Source: an uncultured Pirellula sp.
GTDB taxonomy: Bacteria > Planctomycetota > Planctomycetia > Pirellulales > Pirellulaceae
Direction: 5' to 3'
Length of the DNA: 64,000 nt
NCBI GenBank assembly: GCA_903892355.1
Contig: CAITIE010000051.1
Span: 1-64,000 of the forward strand
In this document: in pieces, positions 52,337 through 61,351 of the stretch
Layout of the letters: each line of letters begins with the position of its first letter
How positions within the stretch are numbered: the stretch's first letter is position 1
Made by a program: the position numbers and the translations under genes
The notes under the pieces: model-generated
Seen by the model: only the letters and a program-made list of their open reading frames with translations
What the model was told of the DNA's origin: nothing
Database searches by the model: none

Positions 52337-53617
52337 ATGACCAATCGCCGAACTCGAATTTTGCTCTGCTCCTCAAGCATGGAAGCAGGGGGCAGTGAAC
52401 GGCAATTGTTGTATCTGTTGCAAGGTTTGGACAGAGCGCGATTCGAGCCAATACTCTATTTGGTTTACCGCACGGGCTCACTTTTGACGGAAGTCCCATC
52501 TGATGTGCAGGTGATTTCTTTTTGGGACAATCACCACCCGCCGAGATGGAATTGGCCTGGCCGTATCCATGCAATGCAGATTGCCCACCTCGCGAACGTT
52601 CTCACCCGTGAGGAAATAGACGTCGTGTATGATCGATTGTTCCATATGACGCTCGTCGCAGGTCCCGCCACGCACCGAGCCCGCGTCCCTCGCGTTTCTA
52701 CCATTGTCTCGCCTCCCCAATTCGATCTTGAGAGAAGTGAAAAAAGATGGCGATGGTGGAAACGTCGTGCTCTGGCACGGGCTTACTCGACAGCCTCCAA
52801 GCTCCTGACGGTATCCACCGGAACCGCCGATGCTGCATCGGAGTATTACGCGATCCCAAGGGGGCAATACGAAGTCGTGCCCAGCCCCATCGATAACCTT
52901 CGTATCCGTCAACTCGCGATAGAACCTATCGAATCCGGTCCCTGGGATTCAGCTCAAAAACATATCCTCGCAGTCGGCCGCCTGAGCGAAGAAAAAGGCC
53001 ACACATTCCTGATTGATGCCATCGGTCGGTATTTCCTGCGCCGAGAAATGGCTAAAACGCGGATCGCAACGCAGGCTTCCGACACAACAAAATCAGAAAC
53101 TTCTGCCAGAACCAGTCCAACCAATTACGACCAAGGCTTACCGGAAATCCAACTTCATATCGCTGGAGACGGTCCATTGCGGGAAGCACTCAAGCAACAG
53201 ATCGATCGACTCGGATTGCAAAACCATGTGATACTGCATGGGTATGTCAGAAATCCCTATGCGATGATGCAACGAGCCGACTTGTTCGTGATGCCGTCCA
53301 TCTATGAAGGCCTCCCCAACGCACTTCTTGAGGCAATGGCATGCGGTGTGCCGGTTCTCGCCAGCGATACCGAACAAGGCCCTGGGGAATTGCTGCGCTC
53401 GATCGATCTCGGGACCAGAGTCCCGATCGCCGATCCCGAAGCCTTGTGCGCTGCAATCCATGATCGTTTTGCCCGAGAAGAGGCTTGGCTCGCCAAAGCC
53501 CAACTCGCAAAATCCTATGTCGAGGAACAGCACAGCTTAAGCCACTGGCTCGATCGCATGAGTTTGATTTTTGTTGAATCTGCGTCCTCGTCCAGCAATC
53601 GAAAGCAATCGCTATGA
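52337..53617 (+). CDS. GT4-family glycosyltransferase
   Basis: 426 residues from the ATG at 52337. N-terminal Rossmann half: RILLCSSSMEAGGSERQLLYLLQGLD, typical GT-B. C-terminal half: GRLSEEKGHTFLIDAI, LHIAGDGPLREALKQQID, VILHGYVRNPYAMMQRADLFVMPSIYEGLPNALLEAMACGVPVLASD with the Glu-x7-Glu motif (EGLPNALLE). It transfers a nucleotide-activated sugar, likely for surface polysaccharide. An inserted stretch (TRIATQASDTTKSETSART, about residues 240-265) is unusual. Its stop overlaps polX by 4 bp (ATGA). Confidence 0.9.
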   Translation: MTNRRTRILLCSSSMEAGGSERQLLYLLQGLDRARFEPILYLVYRTGSLLTEVPSDVQVISFWDNHHPPRWNWPGRIHAMQIAHLANVLTREEIDVVYDRLFHMTLVAGPATHRARVPRVSTIVSPPQFDLERSEKRWRWWKRRALARAYSTASKLLTVSTGTADAASEYYAIPRGQYEVVPSPIDNLRIRQLAIEPIESGPWDSAQKHILAVGRLSEEKGHTFLIDAIGRYFLRREMAKTRIATQASDTTKSETSARTSPTNYDQGLPEIQLHIAGDGPLREALKQQIDRLGLQNHVILHGYVRNPYAMMQRADLFVMPSIYEGLPNALLEAMACGVPVLASDTEQGPGELLRSIDLGTRVPIADPEALCAAIHDRFAREEAWLAKAQLAKSYVEEQHSLSHWLDRMSLIFVESASSSSNRKQSL

Positions 53618-55374
53618 CTCCAATCAACCGTATCAGCAATGACGAGCTAGTAAAGATCTTTGAGGAGATGGCGGATCTTTTGGAGCTGTCCGGTGAGAAC
53701 ATGTTTCGCGTCCGCGCGTATCGTACCGGCGCTGCCGCGATCGCCAACCTGGCCCAACAATTGGCCGACTTGATCGCCTCTGGCCACGACTTGACCGAAA
53801 TCGAAGGGATCGGGTCCACGCTTGCGGAAAAGTCCAAAGTGATCCTTGAAACAGGGCGACTACCGCAGCTGGAAAAGCTACGCGAAGAGGTCCCTCCCAG
53901 CCTTCGCGATATCATGCGGGTACCTGGACTAGGGGCCAAAAAAGCCATGAAGCTTTTCCAGGAACTCGGGGTCAAGGACCTGCCAGGCCTCCGTCAAGCT
54001 TGCGAGCGAGGGGTCATCGCTTCGATCAAGGGCTTCGGGGAAAAGACACAGCAATCGATCCTTCAAAATCTCAGCATTGTCGAGAAAGCTGCCCAGCGAC
54101 TATCGATCGATGCAGCAGATGCCTTGGTAGCGAAATTGCGATCCCACTTTGAATCGTGTCCCGAATTGCAACGGATCGAGTTTGCGGGAAGTTACCGGCG
54201 CGGGAAAGAGACGATCGGCGATTTGGACATCTTGGTCACCAGCGATTCCCCAGACGTGATCATGGAGCGATTTGCGAGTTTCCAACCCATCCAAGAAGTG
54301 TTAGTACGAGGCGATACGAAAATGAGCGTGCGGGTATCGGACGCATTCCAAGTCGACTTGCGCGTCGTCGGTCCCGAATCCTGGGGAGCAGCTCTCCAAT
54401 ACTTCACCGGCAGCAAAGAACACAACGTACGGATCCGCTCTATGGCCAAAGCCAAGGGGTTCAAAATCAATGAGTACGGACTCTTTGACGCCGAGGATGA
54501 GTCCAAGCGAATCGCTGGTGCGGAAGAATCTGAGATCTATCACCTCGTCGATTTGCCCTGGATCCCTCCCGAATTACGGGAAAACCGTTTTGAGTTCGAG
54601 GCAGATATTGAACTCCGAATTGCCTCGTTGCTCCGCTCAGAGCAAATCCGCGGCGATCTGCATATGCATACCGTCGCGACCGACGGTGAGAATACCATCG
54701 AGGAGATGGTGGCTGCCGCGAAGGCCCTCGGTTACTCTTACATTGCGATCACCGATCACTCCAAACGGGTAAGCGTTGCGCGGGGACTCGACGCGGAGCG
54801 ATTGCTAGCGCAGTGGAAGGAAATCGACACGATCAATAAAAGACAAAGCAAGTCCACACAGCAAGACCAAGGCTTTTGGATTCTTAAAGGAATCGAGTGC
54901 GATATCCTCGAGGATGGCACACTCGATCTTCCCGATGAAGTCCTCGAGCAGGCCGATTGGGTCACGGCCAGTATCCATTTCGGTCAGAAACAGACACGAG
55001 AGCAAATCACCGATCGGATCGTGGGAGCACTCAGAAACCCCCATGTGCACGCGATATCTCACCCTACAGGTCGATTGATTTCGCGCCGGGCTGCCTATGA
55101 AGTCGATATGGCTGCGGTGATCCAAGCGGCGAGCGAATTCAAAAAATGCTTGGAGATCAACGCTCACCCAGAGCGACTCGATCTCAACGACATTCACGCC
55201 ATGAGCGCCGCCGATGCGGGTGTCACCCTGGTCATCAATACCGACGCCCACAGCACATCGCAATTGGGCCTCATGAACTACGGCGTTACCGTTGCCCGCC
55301 GAGCAGGGATTTCAGCCTCGCAGGTCTTAAACTGCCTAGACGTCGATGCGCTGAAAAAACGGCTTCAGCGCTGA
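53614..55374 (+). CDS. polX: DNA polymerase X family with PHP domain (PolX)
   Basis: 586 residues. The N-terminal HhH regions (FEEMADLLELSGENMFRVRAYRTGAAAI; LRDIMRVPGLGAKKAMKLFQELG) precede the polymerase domain with FAGSYRRGKETIGDLDILVTSD (about 195-216, catalytic Asp pair) and FQVDLRVVGPESWGAALQYFTGSKEHNV. The C-terminal PHP domain (about residue 345-586) has GDLHMHTVATDGENTIEEM, ITDHSKRVSVARGLD, KGIECDILEDGTLD and NTDAHSTSQLGLM, a metal-dependent 3'-5' exonuclease or phosphatase. It repairs base-excision gaps. Cotranslated with the GT4 gene, which is an unusual partner. Confidence 0.95.
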   Translation: MTPINRISNDELVKIFEEMADLLELSGENMFRVRAYRTGAAAIANLAQQLADLIASGHDLTEIEGIGSTLAEKSKVILETGRLPQLEKLREEVPPSLRDIMRVPGLGAKKAMKLFQELGVKDLPGLRQACERGVIASIKGFGEKTQQSILQNLSIVEKAAQRLSIDAADALVAKLRSHFESCPELQRIEFAGSYRRGKETIGDLDILVTSDSPDVIMERFASFQPIQEVLVRGDTKMSVRVSDAFQVDLRVVGPESWGAALQYFTGSKEHNVRIRSMAKAKGFKINEYGLFDAEDESKRIAGAEESEIYHLVDLPWIPPELRENRFEFEADIELRIASLLRSEQIRGDLHMHTVATDGENTIEEMVAAAKALGYSYIAITDHSKRVSVARGLDAERLLAQWKEIDTINKRQSKSTQQDQGFWILKGIECDILEDGTLDLPDEVLEQADWVTASIHFGQKQTREQITDRIVGALRNPHVHAISHPTGRLISRRAAYEVDMAAVIQAASEFKKCLEINAHPERLDLNDIHAMSAADAGVTLVINTDAHSTSQLGLMNYGVTVARRAGISASQVLNCLDVDALKKRLQR

Positions 55375-55556
55375 CCCACCTGGAACGATTCCAAAGCCCA
55401 GGGGGTCACGAGGATGGGTATACTAACTACCGCTTCAAAATTGCCCCTGTGGATCCGAATCCAATATTCACAGTATCCTTGAACTTCGCACAGCATTCTT
55501 AATTTCGACTCACTATTTGCGTTTCACACTAGCACATCACACCGAGGAACCTCTCC

Positions 55557-56792
55557 ATGAAATTATCATCTCCCACACGACTCCTAGCGATCGGACTACT
55601 TTCCGTGTTTACGATTCCTGCCTTCGCCGACGATGCGATCCTCCGTAACCAGCATCAACAACCGTGCTATGTCGTAGGTAACCAACAAGTCGAAGTCGCA
55701 GTGACGGAGAATGGTGGCCACATGGCTCCAGTCACTTTCTATCGCGATTCGGACAAGCCCTTGAAACCTTACTACGTCAGTCCTTGGCAAGATGAGAAGC
55801 CATCGGAGATGCCGGTACCGGTTTTGGTTCCGCTTCGGGGTGACTTCTTTTGCATGCCTTTCGGTGGTAACTCGGATGAAGTCTCCGGAGAAAAGCATCC
55901 GCCACACGGCGAGATCGCGGGTGCCAAATGGAAACCGCTCGGAACCAAGAAAGCTGGGGATGTCACCACCCTGACGATGGCCATCGACACCAAGATTCGC
56001 CGAGGGCGAGTTACCAAGGAGCTATCATTGGTCGATTCGCAGAATGTGGTTTATACCAAGCATACGATCGAAGGCTTCGCGGGACGGGTTCCGCTGGGCC
56101 ATCACGCAACTTTAGCCATGCCTGATGAAGTTGAGACAGTGCGACTAGCAGCAAGCCCATTCCGATTTGGGATGACCTACCCTGGAACCTTTAGCGACCC
56201 AAAACAACGCGAGTACCAATCCCTCCTACCCAATTCGAGGTGGAACTCGCTCGAAAAAGTACCGGTCGCATGGAAAGGTGAAGCGGATGCAGACCTTACG
56301 AAACTACCCGCCCGACCAGGCTTCGCGGACCTGATCCAACTCGTGAACGAACCATGGGAGAAGACCAACGGTCCTGCGTGGATGACCGCAACCTTTACCG
56401 ATTCCAACTTCGTCTGGTTCTCCTTGAAGGACCCGGCGGTCTTGAGCACTACTGTTTTTTGGATCGAAAACCACGGTCGGCATGGGCATCCTTGGAACGG
56501 TCGCAATAACTGCTTGGGCCTCGAGGATGTGACCGCCCATTTCGCCGATGGCTTGAAAGCGTCGATGGAAGATAACGCCTTAAGCAAAGAAGGGGTGCGA
56601 ACCGCTGTCGAATTGAAAAGCGATAAACCGACAACGGTGAATTATATCCAGGGTGTGGTCAAGGTCCCGGAGGGATTTGAAATGGTGAAGACCCTCGAGT
56701 TCGCCCCCGGACAAGTCACCTTTGTTTCGACGACAGGAAAAAAGGTCACAGCACCCGTTCGGCATGAGTTTCTAAAAACAGGCAGTCTGTAA
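55557..56792 (+). CDS. Secreted protein, possibly mutarotase-like
   Basis: 411 residues with a signal peptide (LLAIGLLSVFTIPAFAD). The mature part is beta-strand-rich with VGNQQVEVAVTENGGHMAPVTFYRDSDKP, FFCMPFGGNSDEVSGEKHPPHGEIAGAKW, TKELSLVDSQNVVYTKHTIEG and WIENHGRHGHPWNGRNNCLGLEDVTAHFADG. The order (a conserved Gly-Gly near the N-terminus, His-rich HPPHGE, then GRNNCLGLED) recalls galactose mutarotase/aldose-epimerase folds. The residues suggest sugar binding; activity is uncertain. GAGG lies about 10 nt before the ATG (ACCGAGGAACCTCTCC). Single gene between polX and the convergent paralogue cassette. Confidence 0.8.
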   Translation: MKLSSPTRLLAIGLLSVFTIPAFADDAILRNQHQQPCYVVGNQQVEVAVTENGGHMAPVTFYRDSDKPLKPYYVSPWQDEKPSEMPVPVLVPLRGDFFCMPFGGNSDEVSGEKHPPHGEIAGAKWKPLGTKKAGDVTTLTMAIDTKIRRGRVTKELSLVDSQNVVYTKHTIEGFAGRVPLGHHATLAMPDEVETVRLAASPFRFGMTYPGTFSDPKQREYQSLLPNSRWNSLEKVPVAWKGEADADLTKLPARPGFADLIQLVNEPWEKTNGPAWMTATFTDSNFVWFSLKDPAVLSTTVFWIENHGRHGHPWNGRNNCLGLEDVTAHFADGLKASMEDNALSKEGVRTAVELKSDKPTTVNYIQGVVKVPEGFEMVKTLEFAPGQVTFVSTTGKKVTAPVRHEFLKTGSL

Positions 56793-56817
56793 ACCGCGAC
56801 GAGGGGCTAGTAGCGCT

Positions 56818-59628
56818 TCAGTTGAGCATTTCCTCCAATTCAGCAATCACATCTGCTGGATTTAATTCCGCGATGATGTGATAGCGCAAGTTCGATTGAG
56901 AGCCTGCGCTGTCGCTTGCGGAAATTTCGATCGGGATCGAAACAGGCAGTTTCTCGGAATAGCGCCCTATGAAATGGCGTGTATGCTCGCGAACACGCCG
57001 CTGGTAATTCGCAACTTCAGTAGCGATCCCGCTGCCGCGAACGTTATTCTTCAAATAGGCAGCAAGCTTTCGATTTGCGTAGGGGACAAAAGTTTCCGGA
57101 TCCAACGTAATCACCCCTGTATCAGCATCGATTAACATGGGGATACGATCTGACACGAGCGAGAACTTGGTTCGCCCCCGTGCGTTAAGGACTTCATGAC
57201 GTAGCTCACTTTTCTGGTCGGTCACGATCAAAAAATGAGACTGCTTGGGCGAAATAGCGAATAACGCGTCTGATTTTTTCGGAGGCAGAGTTAGATCTTT
57301 CTTATACAGATTTCGTCCGAAATAACACCATAACCCACGTTGTGTTCCGGTGAACACCCCCAAGCTCTCATTGCTTGGCGAACTCACAAAACCAGGCTGT
57401 GGAACCAAATCCAACAACTCGGGCTTGCTGGATTTAGGGGTTTGGAGAAGCAACTTCCGAATAGCATGTTTTCCAGAAGTCAGGTCGCCTGGTACTGACT
57501 GCACGTCGAACTTTATTTTCTCGCGTGTTCCTGGTATGTCGTAAATGGATGCATCTTGATTCCGATTTCTAGATTTTCCCGCGTTTCGAATCGACTCGCT
57601 GAGAACAGGCTTGGACTTGGAAATCAGCATGCTCGGGATATTAGGCTGACTCTCATCGATATCAAACAGTCTCTCGGGCGCAACGAGCAGTTTTCTTTCC
57701 CCGTCAAAACCAAAAAGAAATCCTTGAGATAGATACCCAAACGGTGTCCACAGTTGCCCTTCCCAGCTTTGATACTGCTGGAAGGAGACTTGGCCCGCTT
57801 CCGCCGATTTCAATGTCCCCTCGGGGAATACGTGCAACCCCGTGTTATCTTGGACCAGGAAAACATCACCTCCGGAACCGATGTATTTGATCGGGGTAGA
57901 AAACGTCAACTCCTTGACATAATCCAGATTGGATCTCTCAAAGAAGTAACATTGGTTCATATTTTCGGAAGCCGGGACGACAGCAATGCGCGATTTTGAA
58001 AATGCAGCGGTACCTGCGTAACGACTGAGATTCCTTTCAGCGACAATCCGCATGGAGTTCAAATCGATCAATGCGATCCTTCGTTGCTGGGTCAAGGAGG
58101 CATCTCGATTGGGCGTATCCCATATCAGTGCCTGTTGATTGGCATCGTCGATCTCGAAACCTCCGGGAGTGAACGGGAGAGTCAAATGCCTCGAAGCGAC
58201 AAATACCTCCACCTGCAGAATGTCGCTTTCGGTCCCATCAGTAATCGTGGCGGAAAGAAGTTGCGAACCCAACTGCTCTCGGGACGGGGTCCATCGGATA
58301 CGATTCCCTTCCTGGGTAACTCCGGAAGGGGTCGCAACCTGTGTCACACGGGCGCGCGAATCGATGGTTTCCAGCGTTACTTCAGCTTCGGTACCGGCGG
58401 TCAAAACCAACGCGTCAGCGGGTCTCAAGGACAAACGAGGCACCTCAGGTAACTCCAATTCGTCCCAAGGAAGGAAGTGCAACGAGTCCGTATCCGCGAG
58501 AATTAGCAGACGCTGTGTCGGAACCACGAGCAATTGCGGCAACAGAGCATCCGGAAACATAGTGGATCCGCCTTGGGCCGGTACCAAATCCACGTTTGCC
58601 GAATCCACAGGAAGGACAGGATCCCGTTTGACGGTGTAACTGATCGAAATCTCCTTCCCCACTGGACTCAAGGAGCGCGTCGAGCACGCTAGGATTTTGA
58701 TAACCTTTTCTTCGCTCCTGCGATTCCCCGAGGATTTCTCCGCTTTCATTCCCCCGTCCGCGAATCGCTCACTCTCCAGTTCCTCGTATCCGATGACAAA
58801 CGGTTCGTTACCGAGAAACACGCTCGGGGAGATCGGCAACGCAACGTTTTTCTTCACCAGTTCCATGCTGTAGATCTCGCGTCCGACGATGGCTTGTTCT
58901 TCAAAAGGGTCGAGGCATAATTGCGGCTTTGCCACGCCGACCGAATGGACATAGGAGAATCGTTGTAAATCCTCGCTAAACTTGGAAAGCCGGGAGGAAA
59001 CCCGAATCGAGCGAGGGTTCTCGACAAGATACAGCGTGCGGCCGGACGGGGATGGCGTGCACGAATACGCGCGACCAGGAATGTCACCGTGACTCATGAA
59101 GTCCTTGACGCTGACTATTTCCGTTGAAGGCTCTCGCGAATCTCTCGTGGTGCAGTAGATGAACGGATCGTTGGTACTCAAGGATGTTGCAAGGTGGAGG
59201 CACCGACTCGCCTTGAGTTGAATCGAAGCCAATACCGAAAATTCATCGCTGCGTGTGGCATCGACCAAATGGAGTTCAGCCCCTGATTCGCAAGCAATCG
59301 CGAACAGCCTCCGCTGCCCGTAATTTTTATAAACGACATGGGACGGCTTGTCGGGCAACTGAACCTTTGAAACAGGTCGTCCCAAACCTGCTTGCAGATC
59401 GTCTGGACGGAAAAAATGCACTTCCTGATCCTGCCGATGAATCGCTGCAATGACGCCAGTCTCTGGTTGAACCGCGAACCTCGAGTAGGAGTCCGAAAGA
59501 GGCACAGACTTTACCTCTGCACGAAGGCTCGATGCAGCGATTGCTCCCAACGCACAGTGCAAAACAAGCAAGCTAGAGAATCGAGTGATCAACACGATGA
59601 TTGACTGGTTTCCAATGAATCTAAACAT
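56818..59628 (-). CDS. Secreted beta-propeller-type protein, paralogue 3 of a three-gene array
   Basis: 936 residues; the ATG at 59628 overlaps the preceding gene's TGA by one base. Signal peptide (FSSLLVLHCALGAIAASSLRAE). The first ~380 residues have repeating strand units (VIAAIHRQDQEVHFFRPDDL, RLFAIACESGAELHLVDATR) like a propeller. Residues ~390-480 form an Ig/cadherin-like segment (LRPADALVLTAGTEAEVTLETIDSRARVTQVATPSG). A second propeller-like part follows (GGFEIDDANQQALIWDT onward). The C-terminal ~100 residues form the module shared with the two upstream genes: MLIDADTGVITLDPETF, a helical stretch, and LPVSIPIEISASDSAGSQSNLRYHIIAELNP. No enzyme motif. Last gene of the operon. Confidence 0.8.
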   Translation of the reverse strand: MFRFIGNQSIIVLITRFSSLLVLHCALGAIAASSLRAEVKSVPLSDSYSRFAVQPETGVIAAIHRQDQEVHFFRPDDLQAGLGRPVSKVQLPDKPSHVVYKNYGQRRLFAIACESGAELHLVDATRSDEFSVLASIQLKASRCLHLATSLSTNDPFIYCTTRDSREPSTEIVSVKDFMSHGDIPGRAYSCTPSPSGRTLYLVENPRSIRVSSRLSKFSEDLQRFSYVHSVGVAKPQLCLDPFEEQAIVGREIYSMELVKKNVALPISPSVFLGNEPFVIGYEELESERFADGGMKAEKSSGNRRSEEKVIKILACSTRSLSPVGKEISISYTVKRDPVLPVDSANVDLVPAQGGSTMFPDALLPQLLVVPTQRLLILADTDSLHFLPWDELELPEVPRLSLRPADALVLTAGTEAEVTLETIDSRARVTQVATPSGVTQEGNRIRWTPSREQLGSQLLSATITDGTESDILQVEVFVASRHLTLPFTPGGFEIDDANQQALIWDTPNRDASLTQQRRIALIDLNSMRIVAERNLSRYAGTAAFSKSRIAVVPASENMNQCYFFERSNLDYVKELTFSTPIKYIGSGGDVFLVQDNTGLHVFPEGTLKSAEAGQVSFQQYQSWEGQLWTPFGYLSQGFLFGFDGERKLLVAPERLFDIDESQPNIPSMLISKSKPVLSESIRNAGKSRNRNQDASIYDIPGTREKIKFDVQSVPGDLTSGKHAIRKLLLQTPKSSKPELLDLVPQPGFVSSPSNESLGVFTGTQRGLWCYFGRNLYKKDLTLPPKKSDALFAISPKQSHFLIVTDQKSELRHEVLNARGRTKFSLVSDRIPMLIDADTGVITLDPETFVPYANRKLAAYLKNNVRGSGIATEVANYQRRVREHTRHFIGRYSEKLPVSIPIEISASDSAGSQSNLRYHIIAELNPADVIAELEEMLN

Positions 59629-61334
59629 CAACGCTTGGAACCTTCACGAAGGCTTTTTAGTTCAGACTCCAACCGCTCAAGCTTGGACTGAAGTGCTTTG
59701 AGCTTGACAGGTGGCGCACTTACCCCTGGCTTCTTGATTGCGTTGTCCTTCTTACTAACAAGGATGGGGTCGCTAAAAATCCTCTCCAATTCCTCTTCGA
59801 CAGCTTCCACTGGGATACTGTCATACAAAGCATACTGCAGAACAACTTCGTTTCCCTGCGAGTCGGAAGCTATCAACTTCACAGGAATGTTTACGAGGAT
59901 CTGATTCTTTCCGACGGAAAGCAAACTGCGCATCATCGACTCTCGGCCATAAAGTCCCTCGAGGAACTCGGCAACATTCTTTCCATCGGTAGCGCTCTTG
60001 CGAGCCACCTGCAATAGTGCGTTGAGCCCTTGCTCCCGTGCCAGCGAGTTCTCAATCCGCAAATCCCCTGTCGCTGGTTCGATTGTACAAAATGTATAAT
60101 CCGAGACTAGTTGGTAATTGTATGGCGGAATACCACCGGCAATTCCGTGGGTCAATTTTGTCTGCGTTTGCAGGGAATCCAAAAACAACTTGGTTTGGAT
60201 GTGATCCCAAGTCATCGGGCCGATTTTAACGGGATAGAGCGGATTTCGAGTGTACGCGACCATCGACCCGGTCCCGATCGCAATCCCACCGATCGCATTT
60301 GCATGTAGATGGAGCGACGACGGATCGATCTTGAAAGGAAATCGCGATTCCCGATGGCGAAAGAGTTTCCTCGCATCGACCGGACTCGTTGGGAAATCCA
60401 GAGACACATCGACTAAGGGAGGATCTGAAAAGGGTACGGTTGCTGTGTACGCCACCACCGGCGCATACCCATTCGGCGGAGAGATTGGACCAAATTGAAA
60501 AACATTACCAGCGTCGATACTTGAAATCCGAACTCCGGTGTTGGTGCTGCTTGGGAGCCGATCCAAATCCCCGCGAACAGACTCAACAACTCGCTGCTGC
60601 AGGATGGGGATCCCTTCGTTTGATCGACTCGAAATCACTTGCAACCGGTCATTCAACCAGAGTGAACCTTGGTTGGTACTGATCCCGACACTTTCAATCC
60701 TGGATTTCACCAAAGGAACGGGACTGGGCAGTCGCTGAAAACTCGGCGTATCGAAGATGACGATATCATCACCACGGATGTCATCCGAATCCGATTGAAG
60801 CAATAGTGATTGGTTTCGCGACACCATCTGTCGAACTTGGAACGGCAATCGAAACACCCGAACCTGCACTAAATCCTGCTCTTGGTACACCTCGAGCTTT
60901 TTTAACTTTGGATAGATGATCGCTAACTCGCTATCCACCCAGCATACTTGCTTCGGCTGCATGCCCAATACAACTTCATTTCGCAGCTTTGGACTTTTCA
61001 AGTCGATGATGGCGAGTTTTGTCGTGTGCTGCGTCAAATCAATTCCACTATCCCTCATCTGAGGTTCGCGATACCAAACCGCAAACTTATGCTTATTGGG
61101 ATGAACCGCGATTCCTTGGATCGGCAATGGAACCTCAGCGATTACGAATTGACTGACGGACGAGGTAACTTCAGATCGAGCGTCCGATTGGGCGCAGACT
61201 AAGTTAATAGGACCAAGAATAGACTGAAAAACCACGAGCCATGCGATCATCGAATATCGACTCATCGACATGCTCGCGGTCAGATCAACCTGCAATAAAT
61301 AATTCGTTGGTAATTGTTGTCGATGAATCAGCAT
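59628..61334 (-). CDS. Secreted beta-propeller-type protein with coiled-coil tail, paralogue 2
   Basis: 568 residues from the ATG at 61334; an ATG at 61271 would give a shorter signal peptide (SRYSMIAWLVVFQSILGPINLVCAQ) and is equally plausible. The N-terminal half has propeller-like strands: PIQGIAVHPNKHKFAVWYRE, TTKLAIIDLKSPKLRNEVVLG and KQVCWVDSELAIIYPKLKKLEVY. Then GGIPPYNYQLVSDYTFCTIEPATGDLRIEN, a helical linker and LVNIPVKLIASDSQGNEVVLQYALYDSIPVEAVEEELERIF, the module shared with its two neighbours. A basic coiled-coil LKALQSKLERLESELKSLREG ends the protein. Gap 17 bp from the upstream paralogue gene. Confidence 0.8.
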   Translation of the reverse strand: MLIHRQQLPTNYLLQVDLTASMSMSRYSMIAWLVVFQSILGPINLVCAQSDARSEVTSSVSQFVIAEVPLPIQGIAVHPNKHKFAVWYREPQMRDSGIDLTQHTTKLAIIDLKSPKLRNEVVLGMQPKQVCWVDSELAIIYPKLKKLEVYQEQDLVQVRVFRLPFQVRQMVSRNQSLLLQSDSDDIRGDDIVIFDTPSFQRLPSPVPLVKSRIESVGISTNQGSLWLNDRLQVISSRSNEGIPILQQRVVESVRGDLDRLPSSTNTGVRISSIDAGNVFQFGPISPPNGYAPVVAYTATVPFSDPPLVDVSLDFPTSPVDARKLFRHRESRFPFKIDPSSLHLHANAIGGIAIGTGSMVAYTRNPLYPVKIGPMTWDHIQTKLFLDSLQTQTKLTHGIAGGIPPYNYQLVSDYTFCTIEPATGDLRIENSLAREQGLNALLQVARKSATDGKNVAEFLEGLYGRESMMRSLLSVGKNQILVNIPVKLIASDSQGNEVVLQYALYDSIPVEAVEEELERIFSDPILVSKKDNAIKKPGVSAPPVKLKALQSKLERLESELKSLREGSKR

Positions 61335-61351
61335 ACGTCTGCGTCGTGGGA

